Of a DNA stretch of 64,000 bases, positions 56,881 to 64,000 are shown in pieces. The notes beneath the pieces were generated by a model that saw nothing but the letters and a program-made list of their open reading frames with translations, searched no databases and was not told the origin of the DNA. How positions within the stretch are numbered: the stretch's first letter is position 1; each line of letters begins with the position of its first letter. Source of the DNA: Halalkalibacter akibai JCM 9157 (GTDB lineage: Bacteria > Bacillota > Bacilli > Bacillales > Bacillaceae_D); NCBI RefSeq assembly GCF_000513135.1, contig NZ_BAUV01000018.1, positions 1 through 64,000 of the forward strand, read 5' to 3'. The position numbers and the translations under genes are program-made.

Positions 56881-57099
56881 TTAAATATTTGCACTTTGAT
56901 TCTGATCAATTAAATCTGGATCAGCGACATTATTGATGTTAAAACCATTATTTGTAATGATAAAATCACCAGAAATACCACCACCCGAACCAGAAACAGA
57001 CTTAGAGGTACTTTTCGGAGAGATGTTTAATGAATCACCAAAGTTCATAACTCCGTCATTTGAATTGACTTTGAGTGGTCCAGTAACTATAGAAGGCAT
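56881..57099 (-). CDS. gerPF: Spore germination protein GerPF
   Basis: The 72-residue GerPA/GerPF-type protein (MPSIVTGPLKVNSNDGVMNFGDSLNISPKSTSKS, with a Gly/Ser-rich middle). It is the last gene of the operon and resembles gerPA at 58600. GerP proteins sit in the spore coat and let small germinants through to the inner receptors. ATG behind AAGGGTG-like sequence. Confidence 0.9.
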   Translation of the reverse strand: MPSIVTGPLKVNSNDGVMNFGDSLNISPKSTSKSVSGSGGGISGDFIITNNGFNINNVADPDLIDQNQSANI

Positions 57100-57160
57100 A
57101 TGAACACCCTTTTCATATCAAAATTACGTTACTTTAGTTTATTCACAGGCCTAAGGGACG

Positions 57161-57535
57161 TTACTCTTTTGTCCCAAAAAGTTGTCTTATATGTTTGACT
57201 CTAGCTTCACCATTATAAGTTTTAGTTGAACCAATTTGCATTACGCTTGAAGCTGACACCCCTAGAACATCAATGTGATTAACTTTGATAAAAGGGGAGA
57301 TGTTGTATCTAGAAAATGTAACGTGTTCATCGGTATATGGTTTTGGAATTGGCTTGTAGAATACTGGGAATTGATTAAAGTCGCCCTCTTGCCCATAAAA
57401 GAGCTCAGCCTGCCGTTGGATAGCCAGAGCTCGAGAGCGTGGTGTAATGTGAGATGAATCACCAATAAGAAAAATAGAACTTGCTGATACACTTCGAACA
57501 TGAATATCTTTTACAATAGAGGTTCTCTTAAACAA
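57161..57535 (-). CDS. gerPE: Spore germination protein GerPE
   Basis: The 124-residue GerPE has the pattern VKDIHVRSVSASSIFLIGDSSHITPRSRALAIQRQAELF and the C-terminal IDVLGVSASSVMQIGST. It lies between gerPD and gerPF on the same strand. Coat-associated role as for the other GerP proteins. Confidence 0.9.
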   Translation of the reverse strand: MFKRTSIVKDIHVRSVSASSIFLIGDSSHITPRSRALAIQRQAELFYGQEGDFNQFPVFYKPIPKPYTDEHVTFSRYNISPFIKVNHIDVLGVSASSVMQIGSTKTYNGEARVKHIRQLFGTKE

Positions 57536-57550
57536 CCTAACCAGCTCCTT

Positions 57551-57727
57551 TTATTCAGGACTAAGTGGAACAAAAGGCCCAACGATTAGGGATTCAGGCG
57601 GTGTATCGAAAGCTGAAGATAATGTGATCGTATCAGCATCTCCTACTAGAAATAGAGAGGAGGTAGAAACACCAATAATCCGGACATTGTCTACATTTAC
57701 GTTTTTATTTACAACTGTAAAGTTCAT
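57551..57727 (-). CDS. gerPD: Spore germination protein GerPD
   Basis: A 58-residue frame (MNFTVVNKNVNVDNVRIIGVSTSSLFLVGDADTITLSS, then PPESLIVGPFVPLSPE) that fits GerPD in size, pattern and position. It begins two bases after the gerPC stop and ends before gerPE. Confidence 0.88.
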   Translation of the reverse strand: MNFTVVNKNVNVDNVRIIGVSTSSLFLVGDADTITLSSAFDTPPESLIVGPFVPLSPE

Positions 57728-57728
57728 A

Positions 57729-58346
57729 TTACGAATCAGACTCCCTCTGTGGTAAATGTTTTATAAATTCATCATATGTTTTATGAATATCTTCTTTGAC
57801 CTTATCAATTGTCAACATTTCAAGTTGTTCAGTATCGTTCAAGTTAGTATCTTGATTAAGCTGGTTAAGATAGTACTGAATACGCGAATCAATTTGTCTT
57901 AAAATATCTTGAACAATATATTGACGATAATGATTATCTAGAAAGTAATTATTTTGTTGTTCGATATTATTAAACACCTGATAACATTCTCCGTTTAAAT
58001 AGTGATGGATCTGACTTCGCACGTTTTCGAATACATTTGATGGTTGCCCAGTATTTTGAGGGACATTTAGTTGATGTTGGGCAACGGCGAAATCCTCAAT
58101 CGAATCTCCACCATTTTGAGGGGTAATCCCAATATTTAACGTTCCTTCTAACCTCTCTACTTTTAGTTGATCAAACTTATATTCAACTCTTTCAATATTG
58201 GAAGCAGGATTTTGCTTCAGCGTCATTATTTCGTTTTGAAGTTGATGAATCGTCGTTTCTAAATAATTGATTCTTTCTTGTTGTGAATTTAAATAACTGT
58301 AAATGAATTGGAGATTTTGATTCATATCCACGTTGTTATAATACAT
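57729..58346 (-). CDS. gerPC: Spore germination protein GerPC
   Basis: The 205-residue GerPC has a long N-terminal coiled coil (about 8-40; LQFIYSYLNSQQERINYLETTIHQLQNEIMTLK). A beta segment (VEYKFDQLKVERLEGTLNIGITP) and a helical C-terminus follow. It is the largest GerP protein, probably scaffolding the complex. AAGGAGG lies before the ATG. Confidence 0.9.
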   Translation of the reverse strand: MYYNNVDMNQNLQFIYSYLNSQQERINYLETTIHQLQNEIMTLKQNPASNIERVEYKFDQLKVERLEGTLNIGITPQNGGDSIEDFAVAQHQLNVPQNTGQPSNVFENVRSQIHHYLNGECYQVFNNIEQQNNYFLDNHYRQYIVQDILRQIDSRIQYYLNQLNQDTNLNDTEQLEMLTIDKVKEDIHKTYDEFIKHLPQRESDS

Positions 58347-58363
58347 AAAATCTCCTCCTTATT

Positions 58364-58585
58364 TTAAATTACCGCTGGACCGCTTGGAGGAGCAAGAGGA
58401 ACTAGTGGAGGTCTTGGTTCGAATTCCCCTGCTTCTGGAGCGGGTTCAGTAAAGCCGCCTGTATTGTATAGGTTCGACAATGACTTGATCATCCCAGCAC
58501 TTCCAATTTGTAAAATCGAAGAGTTAGTTATCCCATCTACTCTTAACGTTTGAATCGTAATACTCTGATTGATATGGAAGTTCAT
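58364..58585 (-). CDS. gerPB: Spore germination protein GerPB
   Basis: The 73-residue protein begins MNFHINQSITIQTLRVDGITNSSILQIGSAG and ends in a Pro-rich tail (EPRPPLVPLAPPSGP). Family and position fit GerPB. AAGGAGG precedes the ATG. Confidence 0.9.
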   Translation of the reverse strand: MNFHINQSITIQTLRVDGITNSSILQIGSAGMIKSLSNLYNTGGFTEPAPEAGEFEPRPPLVPLAPPSGPAVI

Positions 58586-58599
58586 AAACTAGCCTCCTT

Positions 58600-58821
58600 T
58601 TATGCAAGAGATTTTATGTTTGAATCAACAACATCATTATCATACGTGTTTGTTATACTTTTATCGTTCCTAATCTTTAAATAATCACCTGTATTAAATG
58701 ATCCGGCTCCAGCGAAGGTTTTAGCGGTACTTTGTGGTGCCATTCTATAGACATCTCCAATATTAAAAACTCCGCTATTACCAACACTATTTACTTTTAC
58801 GGCTCCTACAATTGCAGGCAT
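58600..58821 (-). CDS. gerPA: Spore germination protein GerPA
   Basis: The 73-residue protein [36 protein letters not shown]... matches GerPA and resembles gerPF. It is the first gene of the operon. I could not pick a convincing SigK promoter in 58822-58960, though a mother-cell promoter is expected. Confidence 0.9.
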   Translation of the reverse strand: MPAIVGAVKVNSVGNSGVFNIGDVYRMAPQSTAKTFAGAGSFNTGDYLKIRNDKSITNTYDNDVVDSNIKSLA

Positions 58822-59020
58822 ATAACCACCTTTTCTTATCGATAGCTACTAACCAGAGTATGTAAAATCGTGACAAACGTTCATATGATTTAAAAGAACA
58901 AGTTATTATTTAAAATCTAATTTATACTGTCTAATTAAAATTAAATGTAAAATTAGGTTTTAGTTGGTTCATTATAGACATCCTCTTCATATAGTAATAG
59001 TAAGGAGGGGTGTTTTCATC

Positions 59021-59848
59021 ATGGGGGTAGTACGAACCGATAAATGGTTAGAGGCTTATACAGTTAAATGGAATCAGGCAATGACTTTACAAGAGAAAAT
59101 CGAATGCCAGCGTGATGTCATTATCCAACCTTTAAGTGAAGTGTTTAAAACAAAAGATGTTATCGGCCTTCACCAATATCTAATGCAAATGGGGTTATTT
59201 CATCCTGAACAATCTATTGATCTAGAATATGAACAGTGGAAAGAAAGTGTACCTTGGTTCATTATCCAAAAGCAATTTAACAAGCTGAAGGAAAAATGGA
59301 ATGGACCAGATGTGAAAATATATGTTTTACCTTTAACAGATCAAAATCAATTTTTAGAAACTCAATTAGGATCAAAAACAGGATTAACAATTGATAAAGC
59401 CATTCTTTTATTTATTAGAGCGTCGACATCAGTAACTGATCTTCAAGCTTTAATTACACATGAATATCATCATGTTTGTCGTTTAGCTTCTACTAAGCAA
59501 TCTGAACAATCAATGGAATTATTGGAGTCAATGGTGATGGAAGGTTTAGCTGAGTTTGCTGTCAAAGAGGAAATTGGTGTTGAAGCATGTGCATCTTGGA
59601 CGAACCGCTACGATAAGTATTGGAAGGACCACTGGTACACGCGCTGGATAAAACCAAATTTAAATTTGAAAGGCCGTGTGAATCATATTCCATTTTTATA
59701 CGGTGATGAGGCAAATGGAATTCCGTTATGGCTGGGTTATTACACGGGATTTCAAATTGTGAAGACATCGGTGAGCTTAAAAGAATCGGCAACTGAATTG
59801 ATGTCTATTTCAGCTAGGGACATTTACGGGCAATCAAAATTTAAGTGA
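59021..59848 (+). CDS. yjaZ: DUF2268-type putative zinc-dependent protease, YjaZ-like
   Basis: The 275-residue protein has the metal-binding motif ITHEYHHVCRLA (HExxH) with Glu in VMEGLAEFAVKEE, and a DUF2268 C-terminus (YTGFQIVKTSVS). ATG at 59021 is behind AAGGAGGGG; the longer frame from 58964 lacks one. It stands before a small membrane protein and yjbA, as in B. subtilis. A cytoplasmic metalloprotease role is inferred from the motif. Confidence 0.85.
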   Translation: MGVVRTDKWLEAYTVKWNQAMTLQEKIECQRDVIIQPLSEVFKTKDVIGLHQYLMQMGLFHPEQSIDLEYEQWKESVPWFIIQKQFNKLKEKWNGPDVKIYVLPLTDQNQFLETQLGSKTGLTIDKAILLFIRASTSVTDLQALITHEYHHVCRLASTKQSEQSMELLESMVMEGLAEFAVKEEIGVEACASWTNRYDKYWKDHWYTRWIKPNLNLKGRVNHIPFLYGDEANGIPLWLGYYTGFQIVKTSVSLKESATELMSISARDIYGQSKFK

Positions 59849-59894
59849 AAAGGGGAGATCATCATGGGGTGAAGTTAAATCGGTGTGATAGCTC

Positions 59895-60116
59895 ATGATA
59901 CGATTATTCTTTGTGTTCTGCGGATTTATTTTTGCTGTAGTCGGTGGAATCAGTATTTTAGCTTATTTAAATTTATTAACAACAGGGTATGGCTTTGGAA
60001 TGTACCTTGAATTTATCGTAAGAAGTATAGAATTTTATGTATTTATTATTGGAGTTGTTATGATTATAGCTGCGATAACTGTACCTTCTAGGAATAAAAG
60101 AAGCAAGAAAAAATAG
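59895..60116 (+). CDS. Small membrane protein with two helices
   Basis: The 73-residue protein has two hydrophobic segments (FFVFCGFIFAVVGGISILAYL and FYVFIIGVVMIIAAITV) and a basic tail (RNKRSKKK). It has only a weak ribosome-binding site (GTGATAG). Between yjaZ and yjbA; unknown function. Confidence 0.65.
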   Translation: MIRLFFVFCGFIFAVVGGISILAYLNLLTTGYGFGMYLEFIVRSIEFYVFIIGVVMIIAAITVPSRNKRSKKK

Positions 60117-60215
60117 TTGTTAAAATTGGAATGATTTATAAGACAGTGGAATAAACTGGTTGTCCCTTGCCTATACTGAGGATACAAAATGATTTTACGG
60201 TAAGGGGGGTCTATT

Positions 60216-60959
60216 ATGGTCCATATCCGGGACGTATGGGTCAATTGGTTTGAAGGTGAAGAAAATGGGTATAACGTTTGTGATTTTCATGAGTGGAGAA
60301 GTGATGATAGAATTGAAGTACTAGACCAAGCCATTTTAGTGTTGGTTAGTGCAAAACTTTTTCATTATATAGAAAATAACTTATCCGATTTACCAGACGA
60401 CTTATTGGCTGAGGTTCATCAACAGAGTTACTTACGTAAAAACATGTCACGAATTCAATTAGATTACTGCTTTATTGCGACAGATGGTGAAAGAATTATA
60501 GCTGTTGATACGATGGGTTATAAAACACCGATACGCAAAAGTCGTTTAACGCCAAGACAAGAACAGATGGTTTATGAGCAGTTAAAGGCAAATCAATTTT
60601 TGCATTTTGATTTGAAAGAAGAAGTAGAAAAAGAATACCATATTCTTTCTCCTAGTCCAGCTGATTTACGCGGGTTGACGAGAAAAGAACGGCAGTTAAA
60701 GCAACTCTTATATATGGCCTTAGATCAACTATATTCTTCTGGTACCGATGCTGAAGTTAGATATTGGTACACGGAGTGGTGTCCAAGTGAGTATATGCGT
60801 ATTCAGATGCTTGATAGAGATCAGGCTTGGGAACAGCTTTTTGCGGAAATTCGTGAAGGCTGGACAGATCGGCATCATCAACTTTGTGAAGCCATGGTTA
60901 GAGGACAAGCATTTTTTGAGAAATTGTGGGAACTTGAACATGGAGCAAGTGTTAAATAA
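60216..60959 (+). CDS. yjbA: YjbA family protein (DUF3603)
   Basis: The 247-residue cytoplasmic protein begins [30 protein letters not shown] and contains [25 protein letters not shown], typical of the DUF3603/YjbA family. AAGGGGGG precedes the ATG. Neighbour of trpS, as in B. subtilis. Function unknown. Confidence 0.85.
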   Translation: MVHIRDVWVNWFEGEENGYNVCDFHEWRSDDRIEVLDQAILVLVSAKLFHYIENNLSDLPDDLLAEVHQQSYLRKNMSRIQLDYCFIATDGERIIAVDTMGYKTPIRKSRLTPRQEQMVYEQLKANQFLHFDLKEEVEKEYHILSPSPADLRGLTRKERQLKQLLYMALDQLYSSGTDAEVRYWYTEWCPSEYMRIQMLDRDQAWEQLFAEIREGWTDRHHQLCEAMVRGQAFFEKLWELEHGASVK

Positions 60960-61086
60960 TTGAACGGTTTGTGAAATTGAAGTTGTTCAAGAAGAAAATG
61001 TACAAGTTACATCTTAACATCCATTTACAACAACGGTGAACTCTCTTATAATGAAACAAGTAGCGTAACATGAGGGAGGCGACTTT

Positions 61087-61200
61087 ATGGATAACTTTGC
61101 TTACTTAGTCATGCAAATTCTAACAGTTGTACTTTTAGTAGGTACTCTTGGTCTTTCATTCTTTGTTGGAAAGATCATGAAAAAGAATGCAGGATATTAA
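61087..61200 (+). CDS. Very small single-helix membrane protein
   Basis: A 37-residue frame (begins MDNFAYLVMQ) has one membrane helix (ILTVVLLVGTLGLSFFVG) and a basic tail (KIMKKNAGY). GAGGGAGG lies about 8 nt before the ATG and a strong terminator follows the stop, which argues that it is a real gene. No known family. Confidence 0.65.
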   Translation: MDNFAYLVMQILTVVLLVGTLGLSFFVGKIMKKNAGY

Positions 61201-61207
61201 TATCAGA

Positions 61208-61237
61208 GAAAGAACGGTCATATGACCGTTCTTTTTT
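61208..61237. terminator. Terminator between small membrane gene and trpS
   Basis: AAGAACGGTCAT pairs with ATGACCGTTCTT, followed by TTTT. Confidence 0.85.
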
Positions 61238-61239
61238 AG

Positions 61240-62261
<1,022 letters not shown>

Positions 62262-62429
62262 TTATATACAAATGATATCAGATAATAAAAGAAAAACATA
62301 GCATGTACAAATTGACGAGCAACCAGTATTTACTGAAATGATACGTGCATGTTCCTATCGTTAAAAGCTAAAACTAGCTTTAAATAAATTAGACCGATTG
62401 AACGCAATTTGAGAAAGTGAGGTTCGCTT

Positions 62430-63545
62430 ATGAGTCAGATTACGATCTTTTCCGCATCCATTGGAAACGGTCATAACGAAGCTTCAAGAGCCCTTAAAGA
62501 ACAGCTAGAACTCCAAGGCGACAATGTTCAAATAATTGATACCTTTCAGTCGATCCATCCTTTGTTGCATAAAACATTTTTGGAACTATATCTTAAGATG
62601 ATTGAAAAGACACCTCGGCTTTGGGGGCGTTTATATCGTTATAGTGAAGAGTTTTCTTGGTTTTTACTAATGGATCAGCTTGGTACTTTTTTCTGTCAAA
62701 AGCTAAACTCGATTTTGAAAAAACAAAGTACAACGATTATGATCTCAACGCATCCTTTTGTGACTGCTTTTTTATCTAGATTGAAAAAGAAAAAAAATAT
62801 AAATATTCCTTTGTACACAGTGATTACAGATCTTTATTTACACCCAGCTTATGTTAGACCAGAGATTGATGGTTATTTTACAGCATCACCATACATTGAG
62901 GAATTTTCAAAAGAATATAATGTCCCAATAGATCAACTGTTTTGCACGGGAATTCCTATTAAGTCAATACCAGATGTAAATATACCAAGATGGAAAGTGC
63001 GCAATGATTTAAAGTTACAATCAGACGAAAAGACGATACTAATTACTGGTGGAGGACTTGGACTAGGCAAGTATGAAGACCTTTTAGAAACACTCGAGCA
63101 ATTAGAAGAAAAAGTCCAAGTACTTTGTATGACTGGCTTCAACTCGGAATTAGAAAAGCGGATTATGGCGTTGAATAGTAAGCATCGTATCCATGTTATA
63201 TCTTATACGGAACGTTTTACCGAATATTTAAGAGCTAGTGATGTGGTCCTCTCTAAAGCTGGTGGATTAACGATGGCAGAAGCTTTAGCTTGTGAAACAC
63301 CGACTGTTATTTATCAGCCAGTGCCTGGCCATGAAGAGGATAATGCGCAATTTCTTATCGACTTTGGAGCAGCGGTAAAAGCAGAGAAAATAGGAGACGT
63401 AAAGAATTTGGTCGAGAAAATGCTAGAAGACAAAGAGTATTATCAAACGTTGGTGAATAATGCTAAGAAAATCAAAAAACCAGAAGCGGCCAAGCAAATT
63501 GCTTTTATGATCAAACAATTAGAGACTAAGGAACAAATACTTTAA
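62430..63545 (+). CDS. MGDG synthase/UgtP-family glycosyltransferase
   Basis: The 371-residue GT28-type enzyme begins ITIFSASIGNGHNEASRALKEQL, the MGDG_synth N-terminal motif, with VITDLYLHPAYVRPEIDGYFTAS and FCTGIPI. The C-terminal GT-B donor site is in VLSKAGGLTMAEALACETPTVIYQPVPGHEEDNAQFL. Likely transfers a sugar to a lipid such as diacylglycerol, at the inner face of the membrane. Lipoteichoic-acid anchor synthesis is possible; exact product unknown. Confidence 0.88.
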   Translation: MSQITIFSASIGNGHNEASRALKEQLELQGDNVQIIDTFQSIHPLLHKTFLELYLKMIEKTPRLWGRLYRYSEEFSWFLLMDQLGTFFCQKLNSILKKQSTTIMISTHPFVTAFLSRLKKKKNINIPLYTVITDLYLHPAYVRPEIDGYFTASPYIEEFSKEYNVPIDQLFCTGIPIKSIPDVNIPRWKVRNDLKLQSDEKTILITGGGLGLGKYEDLLETLEQLEEKVQVLCMTGFNSELEKRIMALNSKHRIHVISYTERFTEYLRASDVVLSKAGGLTMAEALACETPTVIYQPVPGHEEDNAQFLIDFGAAVKAEKIGDVKNLVEKMLEDKEYYQTLVNNAKKIKKPEAAKQIAFMIKQLETKEQIL

Positions 63546-63551
63546 CGTAGA

Positions 63552-63593
63552 AGGGGGTTATCCTACCTGGCTTGTAGGATAACCCCAAAAATT
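63552..63593. terminator. Bidirectional terminator between convergent genes
   Basis: GGGGTTATCCTAC pairs with GTAGGATAACCCC, flanked by A and T runs. Confidence 0.9.
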
Positions 63594-63607
63594 TGTTTGT
63601 CGCTTTA

Positions 63608-64000
63608 CTATGACATAGGAACTTGGCGTTGAATTTTGCCTTCAATTCGATTAAAGATATTTTCCAAAGAGGAACCTGTTATAGTTAGTCCGTGATTTTT
63701 CAGACCAATAACGGCCTCTGCGGGATTTTCAGACTCTCTTATTAGCTTAGCAACGGTTTCTGCAAGTTCAATTGTGCCACAAGGATAATTAATCTCGGTA
63801 GCTTGAATTCCATCCATCCAAGCATGAATGTGAACAATGGCTCCTACCTCAGGATGTTCCTTATAAATCATCCAGTGCTCAATTGCATCGACTGATGCGC
63901 GCTTAGGTGTGACATTAGGAGGAATGCTTACTTCCATGAAGTTATCATCATTGTTATATCCTTTAATGTAAAGGATATCTCGTCCAATCTCCTTCATATT
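63608..64000 (-). CDS. Class II aldolase/adducin family protein, partial
   Basis: The C-terminal part (about 130 residues visible) has VGAIVHIHAWMDG (H-x-H zinc ligands of class II aldolases) and AVIGLKNHGLTITG. The N-terminus lies beyond the window edge, so start and full length cannot be told. Possible roles are sugar-phosphate aldolase or methylthioribulose-phosphate dehydratase-like; I cannot choose. Confidence 0.8.
   Translation of the reverse strand, partial: NMKEIGRDILYIKGYNNDDNFMEVSIPPNVTPKRASVDAIEHWMIYKEHPEVGAIVHIHAWMDGIQATEINYPCGTIELAETVAKLIRESENPAEAVIGLKNHGLTITGSSLENIFNRIEGKIQRQVPMS

Overview
The window is a low-GC chromosomal segment of an endospore-forming Bacillaceae bacterium. 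Evidence: a complete gerPABCDEF spore-coat operon, a SleB/CwlJ-type hydrolase, a GerM-domain lipoprotein, comZ and med, a FapR operator in front of fabH-fabF, and stretches whose gene order matches Bacillus subtilis as I remember it (yitV-yitT-ipi; arg genes-yjzC-yjaU-yjaV-med-comZ-fabH-fabF; yjaZ-yjbA-trpS). Methylmalonyl-CoA mutase and very acidic exported lipoproteins would fit an alkaliphilic or halotolerant relative of B. halodurans or B. megaterium; that placement is inference. I see no rRNA, tRNA, prophage, IS transposase or CRISPR array.

Layout: 1-7 kb, mutA-mutB-meaB for propionyl/methylmalonyl-CoA metabolism, then an EAL c-di-GMP phosphodiesterase. 7-15 kb, a B12-binding radical SAM protein, lipoproteins, an AI-2E family exporter, a rhodanese, and yitV-yitT-ipi. 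15-24 kb (minus strand), a SNF2 helicase operon, azlCD, a GNAT, small proteins and a HAD phosphatase. 24-26.3 kb, a cytochrome-oxidase assembly operon (ctaG, sco) ending in a redoxin lipoprotein with an in-frame UGA at the redox-active position. 26.6-36.3 kb, the arginine cluster argC-argJ-argB-argD-carA-carB-argF. 36-45 kb, yjzC, yjaU, yjaV, prfC (opposite strand), med, comZ, fabH-fabF. 45-56.7 kb, an LCP protein, an acyl-CoA transferase/hydrolase, a DHH-CBS-nucleotidyltransferase fusion, a GNAT relic, a LysM/SleB hydrolase, a D-Ala-D-Ala carboxypeptidase, coaA and topB. 56.8-64 kb, gerP operon, yjaZ, yjbA, trpS, a UgtP-like glycosyltransferase and a partial class II aldolase.

Three observations stand out. 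(1) 25778-26299 reads through TGA into a thioredoxin-like protein with a U-x-x-C motif, and a perfect 6-bp hairpin lies just downstream where a bacterial SECIS would sit: a candidate selenoprotein lipoprotein co-transcribed with Sco and CtaG. (2) Five genes (argC, argD, argF, med, trpS) each carry one apparent single-base deletion, and restoring one base gives canonical length in every case. trpS is normally essential, so this looks more like sequence error than decay. (3) An imperfect palindromic, MITE-like intergenic repeat of about 210-230 bp, with GGCGGTTTTCGTA-like ends, is present in three near-complete copies and four remnants.
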